DNA from: Bacillota bacterium
Lineage (GTDB): Bacteria; Bacillota; Clostridia; Oscillospirales; Ruminococcaceae
Length of the DNA stretch: 58,103 nucleotides
Assembly (NCBI GenBank): GCA_023439835.1
Contig: JAEXUW010000015.1
Coordinates: 1 to 58,103 of the forward strand
Reading direction: 5' to 3'
Shown here: in pieces, positions 50,363 through 58,103 of the stretch
How positions within the stretch are numbered: position 1 is the stretch's first letter
Layout: every line of letters starts with the position of its first letter
Program-made: the position numbers and the translations under genes
Notes under the pieces: model-generated
Seen by the model: the letters and a program-made list of their open reading frames with translations, nothing else
The model's database searches: none
Told to the model about the DNA's origin: nothing

Positions 50363-51730
50363 ATGAAAATTAAAAAGGTCTTAGCTGCCTTAATGTCAAC
50401 AGCAATGGTAGCTTCATTAGCAGCTTGTGCGGGCGACAAAGAAGCATCCTCAACCGCAGAAGCAACAACCACAACGACATTAGCCACAACAACAGCAGCA
50501 CCAGAGGACACAGGTCCTGAGCTTTCAGACGGCCCTGTAACAATCAGATTCTCATGGTGGGGCGGCGACTCAAGACACACAGCTACACAGGCTGCAGTCG
50601 ATGCATTTATGGTTAAATATCCGAACATAACTGTTGAAACTGAGTATGCAGCTTGGACTGGCTGGGAAGACAAAATGTCAGTTTTGTTCTCAAGCTCAAC
50701 AGCACCTGACGTAAACCAGGTTAACTGGAACTGGCTGACTTCATTCAGCGCAGACGGAAGCAAGTTTGTTGACCTTAACAAGGTTTCAAAAATTCTTGAC
50801 CTTTCACAGTTTGATGAAGGTTCACTTCAGCAGTGTGTTGTAGCAGGCGAGCTTCAGGCTATTCCTGTATCAATGACAGGAAGAATCTTCTACTGGAACA
50901 AGGCAACATTCGACAAGGCTGGAATTTCAACTCCTAAAACACTCGCTGAACTTATGGCTGCTGGACAGACATTTAAGGATAAGCTCGGTGATGATTATTA
51001 TCCACTAGTTCTCGGTGAGTATGACAGAGCAATTCTTCTTGTATACTATCTCGAGTCAGTATATGGCAAGGCATGGGTTGTTGACAACAAGCTCAACTAT
51101 ACTCAGGCAGAAATCGAAAAGGGACTTGAATTCATTCAGTCACTTGAGGATGCTCACGTAACTCCTTCAATTCAGACAATCACAGGCGACGGCGCTGAGT
51201 CACTCGACAAGAACCCCAAGTGGATGGACGGTAAATATGCCGGCATATTTGAGTGGGATTCATCAGCTTCTAAGTTTGAAAAGGCTCTTTCTGAAGGACA
51301 GGAATTCATTGTTGGCGATTACCTTCCTGACATGGGCTCATATCAGGGCGGATTCACAAAGGTTTCACTCGGCTTTGCAATTTCTGAATCAACAAAGTAT
51401 CCCGCTGAATGCGCACTTCTTATCAACTACCTCTTAAACGATCCTGAGGGCGCAAAGATCATGGCTTCTGAAAGAGGAATTCCTCTTAGCAAGTCAGGAC
51501 TTCAGGTTTGTACAGAAAATAATCTTCTTAATGCAAAGGTTGCCGAGGCAAACGCTAAGGTAATTGCATGGACTAAGTTCCCGCTTGACCCGAAATTCGA
51601 AGCAGCAGAGCTTAAGAACAATCCTGACGGCGTATACTATGACGTAATGTCAGGTCTCAGCTACGGCGATTACAGCGTTTCAGAGGCTGCAGAGGCTCTC
51701 GTTGACGGAATCAATAGCGTTCTTGGCTAA
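50363..51730 (+). CDS. ABC sugar importer, substrate-binding lipoprotein
   Basis: A 455-aa COG1653-type carbohydrate-binding protein. The signal peptide ends in the lipobox SLAAC (Cys near residue 22), followed by a Thr/Ala-rich linker (about 25-50). The binding domain has RFSWWGGDSRHTATQAAVD and PYL/aromatic patches suited to oligosaccharides. GGAGAGAAAG precedes ATG 50363. Its place after kduD and before GH105 indicates rhamnogalacturonan or oligogalacturonide uptake. A stem-loop downstream (51769-51794) may raise the amount of its transcript over the permeases. Confidence 0.88.
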   Translation: MKIKKVLAALMSTAMVASLAACAGDKEASSTAEATTTTTLATTTAAPEDTGPELSDGPVTIRFSWWGGDSRHTATQAAVDAFMVKYPNITVETEYAAWTGWEDKMSVLFSSSTAPDVNQVNWNWLTSFSADGSKFVDLNKVSKILDLSQFDEGSLQQCVVAGELQAIPVSMTGRIFYWNKATFDKAGISTPKTLAELMAAGQTFKDKLGDDYYPLVLGEYDRAILLVYYLESVYGKAWVVDNKLNYTQAEIEKGLEFIQSLEDAHVTPSIQTITGDGAESLDKNPKWMDGKYAGIFEWDSSASKFEKALSEGQEFIVGDYLPDMGSYQGGFTKVSLGFAISESTKYPAECALLINYLLNDPEGAKIMASERGIPLSKSGLQVCTENNLLNAKVAEANAKVIAWTKFPLDPKFEAAELKNNPDGVYYDVMSGLSYGDYSVSEAAEALVDGINSVLG

Positions 51731-51768
51731 TTTTTAAAAATAAGACAGCAATATCTTTTGTGAGAAAT

Positions 51769-51794
51769 GCCGTCGGAGACTAAACTTCGACGGC
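51769..51794 (+). other. intra-operon stem-loop after the binding-protein gene
   Basis: GCCGTCG (51769-51775) pairs with CGACGGC (51788-51794), with no T-run but TTCTT after it. It is well placed to protect the upstream transcript or to attenuate. Confidence 0.6.
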
Positions 51795-51819
51795 TTCTTA
51801 CAAGAAAGTGGAGAAGGGT

Positions 51820-52914
51820 ATGAATGTAACTCGCTTTATCGACGGCTATTTGTCAGGTTATAAAAATTATAAATCATATTGGAACTATGAAGACGGATGC
51901 GTTCTTATGGGTTGTCTTCAGCTTTATGTGGCAACAGCAGAAGAAAAGTATTATGATTTCATAGTCAATTATCTCAGCGCTTTTATTAATGATGACGGAA
52001 GCATCAACAATTATGAGCTTGACAAGTTTAACATTGACAGTATTAATGCCGGTAAGGTGTTATTCTTCGTATATAAAAAATCGGGTGAAGAAAAATACAG
52101 AAAAGCAATTGAGTTTCTGATGGATCAGCTCAGAAAGCACCCCAGAACGCAAAGCAATAATTTCTGGCATAAGCAAATTTATCCCAATCAGGTATGGCTA
52201 GACGGGCTTTATATGGCTCAGCCGTTTTATATGGAGTATGAAACAACCTTCAATAAAAAAGAAAATTATAATGATATTGTATCCCAATTCGAAAACGTCA
52301 GAAAATTTATGTATGATGAGGAAAAGAAGCTTTATTATCATGGATATGATGAGGCAAGAATTCAGCCTTGGGCGAACAGAAAAACGGGACTTTCACCGAA
52401 TTTTTGGCTGAGATCAATGGGCTGGTATCTGATGGCTCTGATTGATGTTATTGATACAATGTCTGTGGAGATATTTGAGCATTATCACAGGCTCTGCGAA
52501 ATATTTAAAGAAGCAGTCAACGGTATTCTTCAGTATCAGTATTCTAACACGAAGCTTTTTTATCAGGTTATTGATAAAAAAGATGTCAGCGGGAATTACA
52601 CTGAAACCTCCGGCTCGGCAATGGTCGCATACTCAATAATGAAAGGCTGCCGTCTTGGCGTTCTTTCAAAAGAGAAATATGAGAATTTTGGAACAGAAAC
52701 AATGGACGCCCTTATCGAGCAAAAGCTTCAAGAGGATAACGGTGAAATTGTTTTAAAGGATATCTGCTGGGTGGCGGGACTTGGTCCGGGTGAACAGCGT
52801 GACGGAAGCGTTGAATATTACTTATCAGAAAAAATTGTGCAAAACGATTCAAAGGGTGTGGGGCCGTTTATGATGGCTTATGCTCAAATGCTGATGCTAA
52901 AAGCAGAAGCATAA
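51820..52914 (+). CDS. GH105 unsaturated rhamnogalacturonyl hydrolase
   Basis: Removes unsaturated galacturonate from the non-reducing end of lyase-cut pectin oligosaccharides, the YteR/YesR reaction. The 364-aa (alpha/alpha)6 barrel shows QVWLDGLYMAQPF with the catalytic Asp near 128, FWLRSMGWYLMALIDV, and the late segment ETSGSAMVAYSI. No signal peptide, so it acts in the cytoplasm on imported substrate. The ATG 51820 follows GGAGAAGG. The products feed kduI and kduD. Confidence 0.88.
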   Translation: MNVTRFIDGYLSGYKNYKSYWNYEDGCVLMGCLQLYVATAEEKYYDFIVNYLSAFINDDGSINNYELDKFNIDSINAGKVLFFVYKKSGEEKYRKAIEFLMDQLRKHPRTQSNNFWHKQIYPNQVWLDGLYMAQPFYMEYETTFNKKENYNDIVSQFENVRKFMYDEEKKLYYHGYDEARIQPWANRKTGLSPNFWLRSMGWYLMALIDVIDTMSVEIFEHYHRLCEIFKEAVNGILQYQYSNTKLFYQVIDKKDVSGNYTETSGSAMVAYSIMKGCRLGVLSKEKYENFGTETMDALIEQKLQEDNGEIVLKDICWVAGLGPGEQRDGSVEYYLSEKIVQNDSKGVGPFMMAYAQMLMLKAEA

Positions 52915-52942
52915 ACCAAACAAGAATGGAGGCAAGGTTGTT

Positions 52943-53932
52943 ATGGCAAGATTCAACAGCAATGGAAGAGAACATGTTTCAAAGCTCGGATATGGACCTC
53001 AAACCAGTTTCGGAAAAGCAATTCGCGATAACTTCGGATTTATTTTTATAATACCGTGGCTAATCGGATTTCTTGTTTTCAAGCTTTATCCTTTTGCGTC
53101 ATCTCTTTATTACAGCTTCACCGATTATGATTTATTCAAGGGAATTAACGAGTATGGTATAATGAATTATACCGATATTTTCACAACATCAAAAACTATC
53201 AAGGCGCTTGCTGTCACATTTAAATATGCGTTTTTAACTGTCCCTTTAAAGCTGGTAGCGGCGTTGTTCATCGCATACATTCTGAACTTCAAGCTCAAGG
53301 GAGTGAATCTATACAGAACGGCATACTATATTCCGTCAATTCTCGGCGGCTCTGTCGCTATTGCGGTTTTGTGGAAAGCTCTGTTCAGAGATGAGGGGCT
53401 TATTAATGGAATGCTTAGAATATTCGGCGTTCAAGGGCCGACTTGGTTAAGTGACCCCAACTACTCTTTGTTTATCATATCACTTTTAAGAGTATGGCAG
53501 TTCGGTTCAGCAATGGTTATTTTCCTTGCTGCTTTAAAAAGCGTACCAGAGGATTTATATGAATCTGCGACCTTAGACGGCGCAAGCAAGTGGCGGCAGT
53601 TTACGAAGATTACAGTGCCGATGATTACACCGGTTATTTTCTATAACCTTGTTACACAGCTTGTTCAGGCGTTTCAGGAGTTTAACGGTCCATTCATCAT
53701 CACACAGGGCGGGCCGAGAGGATCAACAACACTTATTTCTTTGATTATTTATAATTCCGCATTTAAGAGTCACAAGATGGGTATGGCTAGTGCTCTTGCG
53801 TGGGTATTGTTTGTAATAGTCATGATTTTCACAATCATATCTTTCTTAAGCCAGAAGTACTGGGTATATTATGCTGATGATGATAAGGGGGCTGCTGGAA
53901 ATGTCCGTAAAGCAAAGAAAAATCTTAAATAG
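52943..53932 (+). CDS. ABC sugar importer permease, MalF-like
   Basis: A 329-aa inner-membrane permease with about six helices. The first half has PWLIGFLVFKLYPFASSLYYSF, and the EAA coupling loop reads PEDLYESATLDGASKWRQF near 205, which docks the ATPase. No ATPase gene is in this window, so a shared MsmX-type ATPase elsewhere is expected. AATGGAGG precedes ATG 52943. It overlaps the next permease gene by 32 nt. Confidence 0.9.
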   Translation: MARFNSNGREHVSKLGYGPQTSFGKAIRDNFGFIFIIPWLIGFLVFKLYPFASSLYYSFTDYDLFKGINEYGIMNYTDIFTTSKTIKALAVTFKYAFLTVPLKLVAALFIAYILNFKLKGVNLYRTAYYIPSILGGSVAIAVLWKALFRDEGLINGMLRIFGVQGPTWLSDPNYSLFIISLLRVWQFGSAMVIFLAALKSVPEDLYESATLDGASKWRQFTKITVPMITPVIFYNLVTQLVQAFQEFNGPFIITQGGPRGSTTLISLIIYNSAFKSHKMGMASALAWVLFVIVMIFTIISFLSQKYWVYYADDDKGAAGNVRKAKKNLK

Positions 53933-54758
53933 CATTTTTAGATATACAGTTCTCACCTTTATTGGGTTCATAATGATTTATCCGCTGTTGTGGATGATCG
54001 GTGCAACCTTCAAAACAAACAATGAAATTTTCAGCAGTATCGGATTTATTCCTAAAAACCCGACACTTGACGGATACAAAAATGCGATGCATAATTATGG
54101 TGGCGACATTAATATCTGGAAGTCGATGGGCAACACATATCTATATGTTATTCCAAAGGTTTTTTTCACTATTATTTCGACGACTATCACAGCTTATGGT
54201 TTTGGAAGATTTAACTTTAAGGGCAAGGGATTTTGGTTTGCGGTTTTAATGTCAACACTGTTTCTTCCGCAGGTTGTTCTCAACGTCCCCCAGTTTATTC
54301 TTTTCACAAAGCTCGGCTGGGTGAACACAAGACTGTATTTGCCGATTACAATTCCGACGCTTTTTGCGATTGACACATATTTTGTATTTATGCTTATTCA
54401 GTTTTTAAGAAGCGTTCCTAAAGAGCTTGACGAGGCTGCAAAAATCGACGGCTGTAACAGTATTCAAACGCTGACAAAGATTATTGCCCCGATGCTCAAG
54501 CCGGCGATTGTATCCTGTGCACTTTTCCAGTTCATGTGGTCGTCAAACGACTTTATGGGACCACTTCTCTATGTCAGCAAGCCTAAATGGTATCCGGCGA
54601 CAATTTTCGTAAAAATGTCGATGGACGCCGACAATGGCTTTGACTGGAACAGAGTTTTGGCGGTTTCGCTTATTTCAATCATTCCGTCGCTTGTAATATT
54701 CTTCCTTGCACAAAAGCAGTTTGTAGATGGAATATCGGCGGGAAGCGTAAAGGGTTAA
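53901..54758 (+). CDS. ABC sugar importer permease, MalG-like
   Basis: A 285-aa inner-membrane permease with six helices and the EAA loop PKELDEAAKIDGCNSIQTL near 185. It pairs with the MalF-like protein. The ATG 53901 (MSVKQRK) lies inside the previous gene and has GGGGG and CTGGA upstream, so translational coupling is likely; an in-frame start 30 nt earlier lacks a site. Loss of the gene would be expected to block oligosaccharide uptake. Confidence 0.9.
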   Translation: MSVKQRKILNSIFRYTVLTFIGFIMIYPLLWMIGATFKTNNEIFSSIGFIPKNPTLDGYKNAMHNYGGDINIWKSMGNTYLYVIPKVFFTIISTTITAYGFGRFNFKGKGFWFAVLMSTLFLPQVVLNVPQFILFTKLGWVNTRLYLPITIPTLFAIDTYFVFMLIQFLRSVPKELDEAAKIDGCNSIQTLTKIIAPMLKPAIVSCALFQFMWSSNDFMGPLLYVSKPKWYPATIFVKMSMDADNGFDWNRVLAVSLISIIPSLVIFFLAQKQFVDGISAGSVKG

Positions 54759-54766
54759 TCAATTAA

Positions 54767-54792
54767 ATGAGGGTGTGTATTCGCACCCTCAT
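54767..54792 (+). other. intra-operon stem-loop after the permease genes
   Basis: ATGAGGGTG (54767-54775) pairs perfectly with CACCCTCAT (54784-54792). No T-run follows, so it is not a standard terminator; it may set expression of GH28 relative to the importer. Confidence 0.6.
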
Positions 54793-54826
54793 ATTGTGTT
54801 TAAATGAACAGAGAGGTATGGACTAA

Positions 54827-56380
54827 ATGCAAGCAGAGCTTTTGATGAAAACCGCCAGAAGTGCGGTTATTAGAATTAATGACGGCGGGCTTTTCAACAC
54901 GGCGTCAAAATATAAAATACTTATCAACAACCTGCCTTTTTGCGAAACAGACAAAGTTGTCACAAACATATTCGGGCTCAAGCCCGAAACGGGATACACT
55001 GTCACTGTCAAAAACGAAAGTCAAAGCTGTGAAATCCTCTTCGTCACCGAATATGAGGCATATACGTTAAACGTGCGTGACTTTGGCGCAAAAGGCGATG
55101 GTATAAGCGATGACACGGTTTTCATTCAGTCGGCAATTTATGCCTGCCCCGAAAAAAGCAGAGTGCTAGTTCCAAAAGGAACTTATCGTGTAACAAGCCT
55201 GTTTTTAAAAAGCCGTGTGAATATTGAGATTGAAAAGGACGCTGTTATTCTCGCTGAAAATGACAGGACGAGCTTTCCGATTTATCCGGGCATTATTGAA
55301 AGCTATGACGAAAAAGCTGAGCTTAATCTCGGAACCTGGGAGGGCAATCCTTTAAAAATGTTTTCTGGTATATTCACTGGCGTTGATGTTTCTGATATTG
55401 TGATTTACGGTGAAGGATTAATTAATGGTAATGCTTCACACGAAAACTGGTGGTATAACGAAAAAGTTATGCGGACGGCTTTTCGCCCGCGTCTGATTTT
55501 TTTAAACAGATGCACAAATGTCAAGGTTCATGGGCTGAGCTTTTGTGACAGTCCAACTTGGGTTATACATCCGTATTTTTCACAGAAGCTTGAATTTTAT
55601 GGGCTTAGCATTAACAATCCGTCAAACTCGCCGAATACCGACGGGCTTAACCCCGAATCCTGCAAGGACGTAATTATTTCAGGCGTGCATTTTTCTCTGG
55701 GGGATGACTGTATAGCCGTTAAGTCCGGCAAGATTTATATGGGAAAGAAATATAAAACCCCATGTGAAAACATAACCGTTCAAAACTGTCTGATGGAAAA
55801 TGGTCATGGTGCCGTTACCGTCGGTAGTGAAATGGCGGCGGGCGTGAAAAATCTTGTCGTTGAAAGCTGTATGTTTAAAAATACCGACAGAGGTTTAAGG
55901 GTAAAAACACGCCGAGGCAGGGGCAAGGACGCTGTGCTCGACGATATAATCTTCAGAAACATAAAGATGATTGACGTAATGACGCCGTTTGTGGTGAACT
56001 GCTTTTATTTTTGTGATCCCGACGGAAGAACGGAGTATGTTCAGACCAAAGAGGCTCTGCCTGTTGACGAAAGAACTCCGTTGATTAAGAGGCTTGATTT
56101 TGAGGACATTTCATGTGATAATTGTCATGTGGCGGCGGCGTTTTTTTATGGGCTTCCCGAACAGAAAATTGAGCTTATTGAAATGAGAAACATTAAAATC
56201 AACTTTTCGCCTGACGCAAAAAGCGGTGTTCCGGCGATGCTAAATGGCGTTGATGCTTGTGTCAAAAAGGGCGTGTTCGCCGGCAACATAAAAAAGCTTG
56301 TTCTTGAAAACGTCAGTATCAGCGGACAGGACGGCGACGAAATACAAAAAGCCGGCGTTGATACGGTTGAAATCAGATAA
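54827..56380 (+). CDS. GH28 polygalacturonase, cytoplasmic
   Basis: Hydrolyses galacturonic-acid linkages (exo-acting is likely). The 517-aa protein has a small N-terminal beta domain (1-80, fibronectin-like) and then the right-handed beta-helix beginning RDFGAKGDGISDDT. All GH28 motifs are present: NTDG near 270, GDDC near 292, ENGHGAV near 325 and RVK near 357, containing the three catalytic Asp residues, His and Lys. No signal peptide. In this operon it would trim imported oligosaccharides to galacturonate for uxaC. ATG 54827 is the only usable start; an ATG at 54818 runs into TAA. Confidence 0.9.
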   Translation: MQAELLMKTARSAVIRINDGGLFNTASKYKILINNLPFCETDKVVTNIFGLKPETGYTVTVKNESQSCEILFVTEYEAYTLNVRDFGAKGDGISDDTVFIQSAIYACPEKSRVLVPKGTYRVTSLFLKSRVNIEIEKDAVILAENDRTSFPIYPGIIESYDEKAELNLGTWEGNPLKMFSGIFTGVDVSDIVIYGEGLINGNASHENWWYNEKVMRTAFRPRLIFLNRCTNVKVHGLSFCDSPTWVIHPYFSQKLEFYGLSINNPSNSPNTDGLNPESCKDVIISGVHFSLGDDCIAVKSGKIYMGKKYKTPCENITVQNCLMENGHGAVTVGSEMAAGVKNLVVESCMFKNTDRGLRVKTRRGRGKDAVLDDIIFRNIKMIDVMTPFVVNCFYFCDPDGRTEYVQTKEALPVDERTPLIKRLDFEDISCDNCHVAAAFFYGLPEQKIELIEMRNIKINFSPDAKSGVPAMLNGVDACVKKGVFAGNIKKLVLENVSISGQDGDEIQKAGVDTVEIR

Positions 56381-56391
56381 GAGGTGAAATT

Positions 56392-57228
56392 ATGCTTATA
56401 GGCATAAGGCTTCATGATACGGCGGGGGAAACTCTCGAAAACCGAGTTGACATAGCCGCAAGTCAGGGTTTTTTCTGCGCACATCTTGCGCTTTCAAAGG
56501 TAATTCGGGACTATTCGACGGCACCGTCGGCACTGACGCCCGGACTTGCGCTTCATATAAAAAGGCTGTTTGAAAAGCGTGAGCTTGATATAGCGGTTTT
56601 AGGGTGTTATCTTAATCTTGCGAATCCTGATAGTAGCGAGCTTAAAAGAATTACCGACACGTATATCTCAAACATAAGATTTGCTTCGCTTTTAGGGTGT
56701 GGAGTTGTGGGGACTGAAACGGGTGCTCCAAACAAAGAATATAGATACTGCCCCCAATGTCATTCGGAGCAGGCACTGGAAATGTTCACAAACAACCTTT
56801 CCCCCATTATTTCTGCGGCGGAAAAGTCAGGCGTAATCGTCGCAATTGAGCCTGTTTTCAAGCATATCGTCTGTAATCCGAAAAGGGCACGACAGCTTCT
56901 TGACAGAATATCGTCGCCCAATCTTCAGATAATTTTTGACCCTGTCAACTTACTTGATATAAGCAATTATAAAAATGCGGATGAGATTTTTTCAGAGGCT
57001 ATTGAGCTTCTCGGAAAAGATATCGCAGTAATTCATATTAAGGATTTTATTGTCAAGGGTAATGAGCTAATTTCGGTTGCCGCGGGTACGGGAATGATGG
57101 ATTATTCACAGATAATGAGCTTTATGAAAAGGGAAAAACCATATATTCACGTTTCACTTGAAAACACAACGCCTGAAAATGCGGTTGCCGCAAGGGAGTT
57201 TATAGAAGAACAGTACAATAAAGCCTAG
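56392..57228 (+). CDS. sugar phosphate isomerase/epimerase-type TIM-barrel protein
   Basis: A 278-aa AP-endonuclease-2-type TIM barrel. Metal-ligand candidates are Glu in GTETGAPN, Glu in IEPVFKHI, Asp in FDPVNLLD, His in IHIKDF, and Glu in SLENTTPE. It resembles IolE/IolH-like and xylose-isomerase-like enzymes and probably isomerises a pectin-derived sugar, but the substrate is unknown. GAGGTG precedes ATG 56392. It follows GH28 by 11 nt. Confidence 0.75.
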   Translation: MLIGIRLHDTAGETLENRVDIAASQGFFCAHLALSKVIRDYSTAPSALTPGLALHIKRLFEKRELDIAVLGCYLNLANPDSSELKRITDTYISNIRFASLLGCGVVGTETGAPNKEYRYCPQCHSEQALEMFTNNLSPIISAAEKSGVIVAIEPVFKHIVCNPKRARQLLDRISSPNLQIIFDPVNLLDISNYKNADEIFSEAIELLGKDIAVIHIKDFIVKGNELISVAAGTGMMDYSQIMSFMKREKPYIHVSLENTTPENAVAAREFIEEQYNKA

Positions 57229-57248
57229 CATACGGAGGAGGAGACTAA

Positions 57249-57905
57249 ATGGGAAAAATTCTCGATGTTGACGGGCCGGTTTTCGGCTTTTTCAGCAGAA
57301 TAGCAGACATATGGATACTAAACCTTCTTTGGGTTGTGTCGTCACTTCCGATAATTACTATCGGTGCATCGACAACGGCGCTCATTCGGGCAATGATGAA
57401 AGCTGTCATAGGACAGGAGGGGCACGCGGCTTCGGTTTTCTTTTCGGCATTCAAAAGCAACTTTAAAAAATCAACGATAATATGGCTTATCATGGCACCG
57501 ATTGGGGCAGTGTTGTTTTTCGCATTGTCTTTTTGGAGTGACGTTGAAGGAACAGCGGCGTTTGTCGTCGCCTCGTTGAACATTGCGTTGATGATACCTT
57601 ATTTTTTGATACTGCTTTATGTTTTTGCGCTTCAGGGCTTTTTTGAAAATACGATAAAACGAACCTTTACTAACGCAATTTTAATGGCAAACAAGCATTT
57701 CGGGCAGACCTTTAGGCTGATTGTTATAATCGCTGTCGTTATAATTCTTAACAAAACCACACCGTTGGTCAATTTCATTATGCTAAGTGTGGGAGTGGGC
57801 ATTGTCGCATATCTTGCGTCGGGAATTTACAGGACGATTTTTTTAAACTATGTCAAGATTGAAGAAAGACCACCTTCGGATTGGGAGCCTTTGGAACAGG
57901 AATAA
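57249..57905 (+). CDS. YesL-family (DUF624) membrane protein
   Basis: A 218-aa membrane protein with five predicted helices and the DUF624 opening GPVFGFFSRIADIWILNLLWV, followed by the FFSAFKSNFKKS loop. YesL lies with rhamnogalacturonan genes (yesL-yesZ, yte) in Bacillus, and DUF624 proteins often accompany sugar ABC importers. The role is unproven; an accessory of the importer is plausible. GGAGGAGA precedes the ATG. It is the last gene before a strong terminator. Confidence 0.8.
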   Translation: MGKILDVDGPVFGFFSRIADIWILNLLWVVSSLPIITIGASTTALIRAMMKAVIGQEGHAASVFFSAFKSNFKKSTIIWLIMAPIGAVLFFALSFWSDVEGTAAFVVASLNIALMIPYFLILLYVFALQGFFENTIKRTFTNAILMANKHFGQTFRLIVIIAVVIILNKTTPLVNFIMLSVGVGIVAYLASGIYRTIFLNYVKIEERPPSDWEPLEQE

Positions 57906-57918
57906 TATAATAATACCG

Positions 57919-57962
57919 CACCGCTTTCAGCGCACAGTTTTTGAAAGCGGTGTTTTTCTTTT
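57919..57962 (+). terminator. terminator of the pectin operon
   Basis: CACCGCTTTCA (57919-57929) pairs with TGAAAGCGGTG (57942-57952), followed by TTTTTCTTTT. Confidence 0.9.
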
Positions 57963-58034
57963 AAGTAAAACCTGCTAATAAAAGACTAACTATTAAAAGT
58001 CAAGACCTAAAATGAAAAAAACGCAAAACAATCG

Positions 58035-58103
58035 CCGCCCTTGACAAACAGCAATCAAATGCTGTTTAGTGTCAGCGAGGGTGACGGAGAGAATAACAAA
58101 GTA
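58035..58103. repeat. possible dispersed intergenic repeat at the right edge
   Basis: The stretch from about 58035 (GCCGCCCTTGACAAA) to the edge (GTCAGCGAGGGTGACGGAG) is unlike the AT-rich spacers elsewhere. It resembles dispersed repeat units I associate with Clostridia intergenic regions. Inside is the hairpin AAACAGCA (58046-58053) / TGCTGTTT (58060-58067). No second copy is in the window, so this is a resemblance only. Confidence 0.3.

Noticed and set aside
58046..58067. Hairpin near the right edge as a terminator
   Set aside because: No T-run follows and the pectin operon already ends at a strong terminator at 57919-57962.

Overview
The window comes from a spore-forming Clostridia-type Firmicute, most like a gut Oscillospirales/Ruminococcaceae member. 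The reasons are AGGAGG-type ribosome sites with TTGACA/TATAAT promoters, spore-associated genes (SpoVT, a YtaF-like protein, a SpoIID-domain protein), an Agr/LytTR quorum system, and a GH130 plus cellobiose 2-epimerase pair typical of Ruminococcus. Assignments rest on reading protein motifs by eye; no database search was run. I see no rRNA, tRNA, CRISPR array, prophage or transposase.

Layout. 1-6.1 kb: tyrA, a SpoIID-domain protein (apparently with an AUU start), a small Cro/XRE regulator, a two-gene beta-mannoside module (GH130 phosphorylase and 2-epimerase), and spoVT. 6.3-15.7 kb (minus strand): one AT-rich operon from a single clear promoter, encoding an uncharacterised surface-glycan pathway. 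It contains a class II aldolase-like protein, two sugar nucleotidyltransferases, a membrane glycosyltransferase fused to a uridine-kinase-like P-loop domain, a HAD phosphatase, GtrA, a GT2 enzyme, a GDPD-like protein and a YfhO-type membrane protein. This is the best candidate for an undescribed system. 15.9-21.0 kb: a zinc-ribbon protein of unknown role, a bactofilin, a polysaccharide deacetylase, an unknown protein and an atypical histidine-kinase-like protein. 21.3-29.6 kb: gapdh, then a minus-strand string of birA, ytaF-like, a split activase/DUF2229 pair and two trkA genes. 29.9-32.4 kb: ECF sigma factor, anti-sigma factor and a DUF4349 lipoprotein.

32.8-35.6 kb holds an agr locus in the order A-C-B-D. 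Its 46-residue AgrD, missed by a length cutoff, carries serine where the ring cysteine is usual. It is followed by a poly-HAMP chemoreceptor (35.8-38.1 kb) and a divergent AraC regulator/MATE exporter pair (38.2-40.5 kb).

40.6-57.9 kb is a galacturonate/pectin-oligosaccharide regulon. lacI-uxaC is divergent from uxaB-uxaA-kdgA-kdgK-kduI-kduD, followed by an ABC importer (binding protein and two permeases, no ATPase), GH105, GH28, a TIM-barrel protein and a YesL-type DUF624 protein. Neither hydrolase has a signal peptide, so oligosaccharides are probably imported and cut in the cytoplasm. GH28 would give galacturonate (uxaC, uxaB, uxaA) and GH105 would give unsaturated uronate (kduI, kduD). 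Both routes meet at 2-keto-3-deoxygluconate, which kdgK and kdgA convert to pyruvate and glyceraldehyde-3-phosphate, the GAPDH substrate. The lacI-uxaB intergenic region carries a full set of promoters and palindromic operators. Both ends of the window look like parts of dispersed intergenic repeats.
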